Assembly (NCBI GenBank): GCA_905236595.1 | Contig: CAJORE010000285.1 | Location: forward strand, 1-15,235 | Length of the DNA: 15,235 nucleotides | Source: an uncultured Selenomonadaceae bacterium | GTDB taxonomy: Bacteria; Bacillota; Negativicutes; Selenomonadales; Selenomonadaceae | Reading direction: 5' to 3' | In this document: positions 7,048 to 13,432 of the stretch, one piece after another | How positions within the stretch are numbered: the stretch's first letter is position 1 | How the letters are laid out: every line of letters starts with the position of its first letter | Program-made: the position numbers and the translations under genes | The notes under the pieces: generated by a model | Seen by the model: the letters and a program-made list of their open reading frames with translations, nothing else | Databases searched by the model: none | What the model was told of the DNA's origin: nothing

Positions 7048-8271
7048 ATGACAAGCGAAGTCGTGGTGCGCGCCGAGCATTTGACAAAGATTTATAAGAT
7101 ATTCGACAGACCCGTCGATCGTCTGAAAGAGGCGCTTCATCCTTTCCACAAACGTTACAGCCATGATTTTTACGCACTCAAAGATGTTTCCTTTGACGTT
7201 TTTAAGGGTGAAAATATCGGCTTTGTCGGCAAAAACGGTGCCGGAAAATCAACGTTGCTCAAAATCATAACCGGCGTGCTTACGGCCAGCGAGGGCAGCG
7301 TAACCGTAAAAGGAACGGTCGCCTCACTTCTCGAACTTGGGGCGGGCTTTAACCTTGAAATGACGGGCATCGAAAACATCTACTTAAACGGCACGATTAT
7401 GGGGCTGTCGCAAGCCGAGACCGATGCCCGCCTTGATGACATAGTAGCTTTTGCCGACATCGGCGAATTTGTTTATCAACCGGTGAAAATGTACAGTAGC
7501 GGTATGTTTGCCCGCCTTGCTTTTGCCGTGAACGCCTTTGCCAAACCCGATGTGTTGATTGTTGACGAAGCATTATCCGTCGGTGACAGTCGCTTCCAGA
7601 TAAAGTGCATGAAAAAAATGCAGGACCTCATGGAAGGCGGCACCGCTATTTTGTTTGTCACTCACGACATAAATGCGGTGAGGCGCTTTTGCGACCGTGC
7701 TTTTTGGCTTGACCACGGACAGTTGAAATCCGGCGGCGACGCCAACAAAGTTGTCGATGCTTACGTCGAACATTTGAAATTGGAAGAAGTAAAACCGGTG
7801 GAAACCAAAGAACGAAAAAAAGTTCAACCGGCAACGCCCGCCACCAATTTTATGGCAGAGATAACCGAAGTGTCATTACTTGATGACGACGGTCAAGAAA
7901 CCGACGACGAATTCACGTTTGATATGCCGCTGACCGTCAAAGTCGTCTATGACGTCCGCGACGAAAACATTGAGCAACCGGTATTGGGCATTGCTGTTCG
8001 TTCCGCCGCCGAAGAGTACCTTTGCGGCCTTAATACGCTTTTGGATAAGCAAAAAATACCGTGGCGACTTGGCAAAAACGAAATGTATTTAACATATCCC
8101 TACGGCATAAGGTTAAGTCCCGGCCATTATCATTTTGATATGGCGCTGTTCGACGAAACAGCCACCGTACCCATTCAGTTTGTGAGTCGGATTAAAGATT
8201 TTACCGTCGCTTCCGAATACAAAGCCGAAGGCTCGGTAATTATACCGCACCAATGGAAAACAAAAAGGTGA
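7048..8271 (+). CDS. wzt: ABC transporter ATP-binding protein for polysaccharide export (Wzt type)
   Basis: A 407-residue ATPase that would power glycan export with a Wzm permease. The nucleotide-binding domain covers about residues 5-240: Walker A GKNGAGKST (61-69), the TagH/Wzt-typical LELGAGFNLEMTGIENIYLNG, signature YSSGM (149-153), Walker B VLIVDE (169-174) and H-loop His206. A charged linker (about 245-268) leads to a C-terminal domain of about 135 residues (EITEVSLLDDDG, VKVVYDV, LGIAVRSA, LSPGHYHFDMALFD). This is the position and beta-rich pattern of Wzt C-terminal domains, which in E. coli O9a bind the modified end of the finished chain. ATG 7048 is preceded by AGGTGG. No permease gene lies in the window; it may be upstream. 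Confidence 0.9.
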   Translation: MTSEVVVRAEHLTKIYKIFDRPVDRLKEALHPFHKRYSHDFYALKDVSFDVFKGENIGFVGKNGAGKSTLLKIITGVLTASEGSVTVKGTVASLLELGAGFNLEMTGIENIYLNGTIMGLSQAETDARLDDIVAFADIGEFVYQPVKMYSSGMFARLAFAVNAFAKPDVLIVDEALSVGDSRFQIKCMKKMQDLMEGGTAILFVTHDINAVRRFCDRAFWLDHGQLKSGGDANKVVDAYVEHLKLEEVKPVETKERKKVQPATPATNFMAEITEVSLLDDDGQETDDEFTFDMPLTVKVVYDVRDENIEQPVLGIAVRSAAEEYLCGLNTLLDKQKIPWRLGKNEMYLTYPYGIRLSPGHYHFDMALFDETATVPIQFVSRIKDFTVASEYKAEGSVIIPHQWKTKR

Positions 8272-8278
8272 AAATTCA

Positions 8279-9337
8279 TTGAGCGCCAACAGCTTGAACC
8301 GCTTATTGAAAAGAGCATACTACACATGGCAAAAAGACGGCACCAAAGCTACACTCATAAAAACCTATCGCCAACTGACACAAAAACGCTTGCCTTGTGC
8401 CGGACATCCGGAACTTTCGGTGGTGAAACTTTACGGTTATGTCGATTCGCTCTGCCAAAATAAATCGGCGGACTTTGCCATTAAAATTCCGTTCGCCTTT
8501 GATACCCCGCAACTGCCTTTACGGTTAGCGGCGGTCATCCACGTTTTTTACACCGATTTAATCCCCGAAATTTTGACGGCGCTAAACAATGTGCCGCAAA
8601 ATATTGACGTTTTTATATCGACTACGGACAACGAACGTGCCAAAATCATAACGAAAGCTTTCTCCGCTTTCAAAAAGGGCGCGGTTACGGTTAAAGTTTT
8701 TCCCAACCGCGGACGCGATATTGCTCCGGCCTTTGTCGGATTTGCCGATATTTATGACCGCTACGACGCCTGCGTTCACTTGCACACCAAAAAATCGCCG
8801 CACGATGCGGGCGGTCTTGCCGATTGGCGAAAATATTTATATCGGAACCTTATGGGAAGTCCAAAGATCGTGGCTTCGAACCTTTGTCTTTTGTCGGGTT
8901 CGCCACCCGTCGGTATCGTCTTTCCCCAATACTACGCACCATTGCGTGAAAAAATATACTGGGGCAGAAATTACCACACCGTCCGCCGCCTGTTGCACGA
9001 ATGTGAAATCGACATTGATAACCGCTGTCCGGTGGAATTTCCGGCCGGATCCATGTTTTGGTTTACCCCAAAAGCCGTTCGCCCGTTGCTGAATCGCCAT
9101 TTGACGTTTGCCGACTTTGCCCCGGAAAAAGGGCAAATAGATGGCACTATGGCTCATGCGGTCGAACGTGCCTTCTTGTACATGGCCGAAGCACAAGAAT
9201 TACGCTGGGTGAAGGTCTGTGCCGACGTTGATGAAATCGGCGGAGCGCCCGTTATCAATGTCGATTCCTCCGAACAAATTGGGTGCCAAATCAATAAAGT
9301 TTGGCGATCGGTGCTGAAAAAATATGAGAGTGCATAA
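8279..9337 (+). CDS. RgpF-domain protein, half length (probable glycosyltransferase)
   Basis: A 352-residue protein whose last 270 residues match the rhamnan synthesis F domain (PF05045). Visible blocks: AAVIHVFYTDLIPEIL, IDVFISTTD, FPNRGRDIAP (142-150, with NRGRD like a sugar-transferase active-site loop), YDACVHLHTKKS (ending at 173), FPAGSMFW (254-261) and GQIDGTMAHAVERAF. In streptococci RgpF takes part in rhamnose polysaccharide assembly. The N-terminal half present in full-length RgpF is missing here and is replaced by about 80 unrelated residues. TTG 8279 is chosen because AAAAAGG ends 10 bases before it; it begins 7 bases after the Wzt stop. The stop overlaps the next ATG (TAATG). The other copy is the last gene of the window. 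Confidence 0.8.
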   Translation: MSANSLNRLLKRAYYTWQKDGTKATLIKTYRQLTQKRLPCAGHPELSVVKLYGYVDSLCQNKSADFAIKIPFAFDTPQLPLRLAAVIHVFYTDLIPEILTALNNVPQNIDVFISTTDNERAKIITKAFSAFKKGAVTVKVFPNRGRDIAPAFVGFADIYDRYDACVHLHTKKSPHDAGGLADWRKYLYRNLMGSPKIVASNLCLLSGSPPVGIVFPQYYAPLREKIYWGRNYHTVRRLLHECEIDIDNRCPVEFPAGSMFWFTPKAVRPLLNRHLTFADFAPEKGQIDGTMAHAVERAFLYMAEAQELRWVKVCADVDEIGGAPVINVDSSEQIGCQINKVWRSVLKKYESA

Positions 9338-10797
9338 TGTATTTTAACTCCTACGAATTTATATTTCTGTTCTTGCCTTGTGCCGTCGGCGGATATTTCC
9401 TGTTCGGCAAAACGAAACACAGCCGCCTTGCCAATATTTGGCTATTGTTGGCCAGCCTTTTTTTCTACGGGTATTGGGAAATAAATTATCTGCCGGTTCT
9501 GCTAACGAGCATCGCCGTTAATTTTGCCATAATCCGCCGTATTTTGGCGGCAATAAACAACGCGGACAACACCAAGCGCAAAGCGTTTTTTTATATCGGA
9601 CTGACGTTTAACGTATTTCTGCTCGGTTATTATAAATACACCGCATTTATTTTGGAAAACGTCAACCTTTTATGCGATACGACATTCCCCGTGCCGCACA
9701 TAGATTTACCGCTTGGCATATCCTTCTTCACCATAACCCAACTTGTATGCTTGTACGATTGTTATGCGGGCAACGTCAAGAAAAACGGCTTTTTTGACTA
9801 TGCGCTGTTCGTGTCGTTTTTCCCGCACCTTTTGGCCGGTCCTATTCTGTACCACCGCGCCATGATGCGACAATTTCAAGACGAAAAACTCCGTTTGATA
9901 AATTGGGACAACATGGCGGAAGGCTTGACGCTTTTTATAATCGGCTTGGTGAAAAAGGTCGTTGTCGCCGACAGCCTTATTGTGTTCGTCAACAATGGCT
10001 TTGCCAATGCCGAAAATTTGACGCTTATTCAGGGTTGGTTCGTCAGTTTCGGCTACATCGTACAACTTTACTTCGATTTTTCCGGCTATAGCGATATGGC
10101 GATCGGTATGGCGAAGATGATGAACATAACCATTCCGATAAACTTCAACTCCCCCTTTCGCGCAAAGTCGCTCATCGAATTTTGGCAACGCTGGCACATT
10201 TCGCTGACCAATGCCATCACCGGTTGTTTGTACCAACCGTTGTTGCGCTCGTTCGCTCGACCAACGTTGCGACACGTCGCGTTTGTGTCATTCGTCACAT
10301 TCTTCATAATCGGCGTATGGCACGGAGCAGGCTGGACTTATGTGGGCTTTGCGTTGTTGCACGCTTTCGGCATCGTCGTCAATCACATTTGGCGTTGGTA
10401 CAAATTGCCTATGCCGCGTCCGTTGTCCAATATCGTTACGATAGTTTACTTGGCGGTAACCCTCGTATTTTTTCGTGCCGACAACGTAACCCAAGGGTTT
10501 TGCGTGCTGAAAAGTATGCTGGGACTAAATGGCATTACCTTATCAACACACATGGCTGCGCTTTATGAAAATATTTTTGGCGTAGCTTTCACGGGTGGTG
10601 TCGAACGTATTTTCAACTACTTCCCTTGGGAAACTTTCGTTCCGGCCATATTGTTGATGACGTTTTCGCCAAGTTCGACCAAACTGATTAAACGCTTAAA
10701 ACCAAGCCCGATTTTAGCGGTGGTTCTAGTCATATCCTTGCTCTATGCCGTTTCAAAATTGGGTGAAACAACCGACTTCTTATATTTTCAATTTTGA
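9337..10797 (+). CDS. MBOAT O-acyltransferase (AlgI/DltB family)
   Basis: A 486-residue polytopic membrane protein with about ten hydrophobic segments. It has the MBOAT landmarks: PLGISFFTITQLVCLYDCY, FFPHLLAGPILYH, QLYFDFSGYSDMAIGMAKMM, NFNSPF, FWQRWHISL (His287) and GVWHGAGWTYVGFALLHA (His329, the conserved family histidine). Such proteins pass an acyl group, usually acetyl, across the membrane to a partner on the outer side. It begins at an ATG overlapping the previous stop and is followed after 10 bases by an SGNH protein, the classic AlgI-AlgJ, PatA-PatB or DltB-DltD arrangement. It probably acylates the glycan made by this locus; acyl donor and target sugar are unknown. Confidence 0.92.
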   Translation: MYFNSYEFIFLFLPCAVGGYFLFGKTKHSRLANIWLLLASLFFYGYWEINYLPVLLTSIAVNFAIIRRILAAINNADNTKRKAFFYIGLTFNVFLLGYYKYTAFILENVNLLCDTTFPVPHIDLPLGISFFTITQLVCLYDCYAGNVKKNGFFDYALFVSFFPHLLAGPILYHRAMMRQFQDEKLRLINWDNMAEGLTLFIIGLVKKVVVADSLIVFVNNGFANAENLTLIQGWFVSFGYIVQLYFDFSGYSDMAIGMAKMMNITIPINFNSPFRAKSLIEFWQRWHISLTNAITGCLYQPLLRSFARPTLRHVAFVSFVTFFIIGVWHGAGWTYVGFALLHAFGIVVNHIWRWYKLPMPRPLSNIVTIVYLAVTLVFFRADNVTQGFCVLKSMLGLNGITLSTHMAALYENIFGVAFTGGVERIFNYFPWETFVPAILLMTFSPSSTKLIKRLKPSPILAVVLVISLLYAVSKLGETTDFLYFQF

Positions 10798-10800
10798 GGG
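10796..10800 (+). promoter_or_regulatory. Ribosome binding site for the SGNH gene
   Basis: GAGGG overlapping the MBOAT stop codon, 7 bases before ATG 10808. It fixes the start at 10808; an in-frame ATG at 10745 lies inside the MBOAT gene without such a site. Confidence 0.6.
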
Positions 10801-10807
10801 TACGGTG

Positions 10808-11884
10808 ATGAACAGCAAAATATTTTCGCTGATTCTGTTGGCGACGACGGGAATCATTGCCTTAACAACCATATTCTTTTGGCATTTCGTAACCAAACCG
10901 ATTTTTTACGGCTACGATTCACACGGCGATTTATCGCGCCTCGGATCCGTTGCAATAAATCCGCCGCTTACGCACAACATTACCTACAAAAAGCACCACA
11001 CCGAATTGCGTGATTACCTTGCAACAAAATCATCAGCCAAGTTTTCCGTGCTGACCGTCGGCGATTCCTATTCCGACGGCATAGGCGGCGCCTATTATCA
11101 AGATTACTTAGCCGATAAATACGATATGTCAATCATAAATTCCGCCGGAACGAAAAGATACAACAGTTGGTATCAACTGTTGTATCTTGTGCAATTTGGC
11201 TACTTGGACGAATTGGGAATAGATACGATAATTTTTGAAATCGGTGAACGCGGACTCCCTCAACTGGCAACCGTACCGCCGCCGCCGAACATCTCCCGCG
11301 AAGAATACGAAAAAGATCGTATGGCGTACAGAGAACCTACCGCCCAAGATATGGTGCCGCCTTACGCGCTGCTTACAACCACCATGGGAAGCGCCAACAT
11401 AAATTTCCTGAAAAACCGTCATTATGCCCAAAATCATGAATACGCCGCCAGCGAAAAAGTTTTCAAAGAAAAACTTTCTGCGCCCTTCTTCACCAATGCG
11501 GGAGCGGAGGACATCATTTACTTTTATTACGAAGATTATCTCTACCTTAACGGTAGGCCAAATTATGTCGCAATTAACGATAAATTAAACGATTTAAGCA
11601 ATAAATTGGCGAAAAAAGGTATACGGTTTGTGTTTTTGCCCATTCCCGACAAATCCGACCTGTATTATCCATACTTCGCCCGCGACCGCGGCATAGCCGA
11701 GAACGATTTGTTTGACGCAATCGGGCATCTGCCCAAACAATATATTTTCATAGACAGCAAAAAAGTTTTGCGCGAGGCTGCGGCAAAAGGCGAAAAAGAC
11801 TTGTTCTGGGCAGACGACACACATTGGTCGTTTAAGGCACAACAAATTGTCGGCGAGGAGATTGTAAAAGCACTCAAAAAATGA
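10808..11884 (+). CDS. SGNH-hydrolase-like acyl transfer partner (AlgJ/AlgX type)
   Basis: A 358-residue protein with an N-terminal membrane anchor or signal (hydrophobic residues 5-27), placing the rest outside the membrane. The SGNH-type motifs are VLTVGDSYSDG (G85, D86, catalytic-type S87) and WADDTHWS (D336 and H339 forming DXXH near the C-terminus). GERGLPQ may include the block with the oxyanion residue. This is the organisation of AlgJ/AlgX-like O-acetyltransferases that work with an MBOAT protein, here directly upstream. It would move the acyl group from the MBOAT onto a sugar of the exported chain. The gene contains a perfect 15-bp inverted repeat (11155-11188) over codons 116-127, KRYNSWYQLLYL. 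Its TGA ends 18 bases before the next start. Confidence 0.83.
   Translation: MNSKIFSLILLATTGIIALTTIFFWHFVTKPIFYGYDSHGDLSRLGSVAINPPLTHNITYKKHHTELRDYLATKSSAKFSVLTVGDSYSDGIGGAYYQDYLADKYDMSIINSAGTKRYNSWYQLLYLVQFGYLDELGIDTIIFEIGERGLPQLATVPPPPNISREEYEKDRMAYREPTAQDMVPPYALLTTTMGSANINFLKNRHYAQNHEYAASEKVFKEKLSAPFFTNAGAEDIIYFYYEDYLYLNGRPNYVAINDKLNDLSNKLAKKGIRFVFLPIPDKSDLYYPYFARDRGIAENDLFDAIGHLPKQYIFIDSKKVLREAAAKGEKDLFWADDTHWSFKAQQIVGEEIVKALKK
11055..11079 (+). repeat. Short inverted repeat over the catalytic-serine codons
   Basis: CCGTCGG (11055-11061) and CCGACGG (11073-11079) form a perfect 7-bp stem with an 11-base loop that covers part of the GDSYSD codons. Stems of this size are expected by chance in a window this long. 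Confidence 0.25.
11155..11188 (+). repeat. Perfect 15-bp inverted repeat with 4-base loop inside the SGNH gene
   Basis: The left arm AAGATACAACAGTTG (11155-11169) and the right arm CAACTGTTGTATCTT (11174-11188) are exact reverse complements, separated by GTAT (11170-11173). All 15 pairs were checked base by base; the next outward pair (11154 A, 11189 G) fails. It is wholly coding. There is no T-run after the right arm, so it is not a standard terminator. No second copy was found in the window. It is far longer than any other stem I found here, where perfect stems otherwise reach 8 bp in genes and 10 bp in one gap. Confidence 0.95.
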
Positions 11885-11902
11885 CGGTTGGGGATTTTTC
11901 AA

Positions 11903-13324
11903 ATGGACAAATACGATTTTGCTTTGGACATGGAGACTGACAACTCCTGTTCGTTAATTCTGCGCCGCATGAACAAAAACTGCCGGGTATTGGAATTTGG
12001 CCCAGCCCACGGACGCATGACCCGATACATGAAGGAAGAACTGAACTGTACAGTCGATATAGTCGAATATGACGACCAAGCCGGCAAAGCCGCCGCCCGC
12101 TTTGCCGAGCGGGCGTTAATCGGTGCGGAAAACGGCGACATAACAAAGTTTCATTGGCGCCGGGAATTTGCGGACACAAGATACGACTTCATTGTTTTTG
12201 CCGACGTTTTGGAGCATATAACCCTGCCCTACGAAGCATTGCGATACGCCGCCGAACTTCTTAAAGACGACGGAGTGATTTTGGTTTCCGTACCGAACGT
12301 AGCCCACAACTCGCTGATTATTTCCGCGTGGAACGACAAATTCCCTTATTCGGAAGTCGGCTTATTGGACAATACCCACATTCATTTGTTCGCGCACAAT
12401 ACTTTTATCGGCAATCTCAAAAATTGCCGCTTGTACGTTGACCAAGCAATAACCGCCGATGTTGCCGTAAATCTTACGGAATTTGCCGCCGCTTACGAAG
12501 ATGTACCCCGAGCCGTAGCGCGCGAGCTGAAAAACCGCCGCTGCGGTACGGTTTATCAATATGTTTACGCGCTGAAAAAATTAACCGTCGGCACCAACAC
12601 GCCACAAACGGCCACCGACATTGCTTCGTCGGTTTCCTCGTTCCCCATCGGCAATTATTTTTCGCTGTATACTGTCAACAACAAAGAGCATCGGCAAAAT
12701 TTACACCCCGTTATCGGGCGGCACGTTTTGGAAACCGATTTTATCGGGTGGAGCCAACCGACGGCTTATTTGATATTGCTCAATGCCAATTCGGTGACAA
12801 AAATAAACTCCGTCGTTGCCCTTGACGAAAACGCCTCCTGCCGGGATTTGCCGTTCACTCCTTTGGGTAATTGTTTGGCGAACGGCGCATATATTATCGA
12901 CGAAATTCATTCGGGAATAGTCGTCGATATTCCAACCGCCGACGAAAAACTAAAAATTATCGTCGATTACGAGATAATCGTTTTTGACGATGATATAATA
13001 TCCGTCATGTATAAAAACGTCCAAGCAGAAAAACAAACTTTTGCCGAAAACTACAACGCCCTGCAGGAAAAGCACGACACCTTGCAATTTGAGCGCAACG
13101 AAATATCCGCAAAGCGCAACTTGTTGCAGGCAACGTACCAAGAATTGTCGAACAAACACGCGGCGCTCGCCTTGCAACATGAAGAGTTGCTTTCGTCATA
13201 CCGTGAAACAAAAACCGCGTTGGATGCCATATACGCATCACGCGGCTGGCGATTTTTGACAAGGTATTATAAAATACGCGATGCCATACGAAATTTTTTG
13301 CGAATAGATAAGGGAATCTCTTGA
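11903..13324 (+). CDS. SAM-dependent methyltransferase with middle domain and C-terminal coiled coil
   Basis: A 473-residue soluble protein in three parts. Residues 1-220 form a class I methyltransferase: YDFALDMETDNSCSLIL, motif I VLEFGPAHGRMT (29-40), acidic strand end VEYD (54-57), FADVLEH (99-105) and LVSVPNVAHNS, then GLLDNTHIHLF. Residues about 225-365 are a strand-rich segment I do not recognise (IGNYFSLYTVN, HVLETDFIGW, IDEIHSGIVVDI). Residues 373-444 form a coiled coil with Leu or Ile every seventh residue from 387 to 443 (Thr at 436). The end, SRGWRFLTRYYKIRDAIR, is basic and amphipathic, as often seen at the end of surface-glycan enzymes. ATG 11903 has GGGGA 8 bases upstream; TTG 11888 is a weaker alternative. 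It may methylate a sugar or the chain end; the layout recalls WbdD. Confidence 0.82.
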   Translation: MDKYDFALDMETDNSCSLILRRMNKNCRVLEFGPAHGRMTRYMKEELNCTVDIVEYDDQAGKAAARFAERALIGAENGDITKFHWRREFADTRYDFIVFADVLEHITLPYEALRYAAELLKDDGVILVSVPNVAHNSLIISAWNDKFPYSEVGLLDNTHIHLFAHNTFIGNLKNCRLYVDQAITADVAVNLTEFAAAYEDVPRAVARELKNRRCGTVYQYVYALKKLTVGTNTPQTATDIASSVSSFPIGNYFSLYTVNNKEHRQNLHPVIGRHVLETDFIGWSQPTAYLILLNANSVTKINSVVALDENASCRDLPFTPLGNCLANGAYIIDEIHSGIVVDIPTADEKLKIIVDYEIIVFDDDIISVMYKNVQAEKQTFAENYNALQEKHDTLQFERNEISAKRNLLQATYQELSNKHAALALQHEELLSSYRETKTALDAIYASRGWRFLTRYYKIRDAIRNFLRIDKGIS

Positions 13325-13428
13325 ACGCATTTGTGTACGTCGTCGGCCGCCTCCAAGACGCCGCCGACGACGAAACACACACAATTATCAAAGATACCGC
13401 TTACAGATTTTCCCCAAAGAAAGAGTGA
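13321..13428 (+). CDS. Doubtful 35-codon ORF in the gap before the last gene
   Basis: It starts at TTG 13321, overlapping the TGA of the methyltransferase gene, and stops at TGA 13426, four bases before ATG 13433. The product would read NAFVYVVGRLQDAADDE, then THTIIKDTAYRFSPKKE after the start. Codons look like those of the neighbours (GTC, GGC, GCC, GAC), and the overlap-plus-short-gap layout suits translational coupling. But it has no recognisable motif, no clear ribosome site, and a 10-bp hairpin occupies its middle. It could be a leader, a gene remnant, or plain spacer. Confidence 0.25.
   Translation: MNAFVYVVGRLQDAADDETHTIIKDTAYRFSPKKE
13338..13372 (+). repeat. Perfect 10-bp GC-rich inverted repeat between the last two genes
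   Basis: CGTCGTCGGC (13338-13347) and GCCGACGACG (13363-13372) are exact reverse complements around a 15-base loop. The sequence after it is A/C-rich with no T-run, so it is not a standard terminator. It lies in the 108-base gap between the methyltransferase stop and ATG 13433. The six bases before that ATG, GACGAC (13427-13432), could also pair with GTCGTC (13339-13344) of the left arm. Confidence 0.8.
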
Positions 13429-13432
13429 CGAC

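Noticed and set aside
7081..7109. TTGACA at 7081 as a promoter in the Wzt gene.
   Set aside because: The bases at a 17-base spacing (CGACAG) are not a -10 box, and the site lies inside the gene just after its start.
11456..11477. Second hairpin in the SGNH gene (AAAGTTTT-6-AAAACTTT).
   Set aside because: AT-rich 8-bp stem of chance length; not obviously linked to the 15-bp repeat upstream.
13215..13245. 11-bp hairpin with a 2-base bulge near the end of the methyltransferase gene.
   Set aside because: Allowing bulges, a stem of this size is expected about once or more in the window; it is coding.
13256..13284. TTGACA at 13256 in the methyltransferase gene as an internal promoter for the last gene.
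   Set aside because: No -10-like hexamer at 16-18 bases; the nearby AT-rich stretch is too close.
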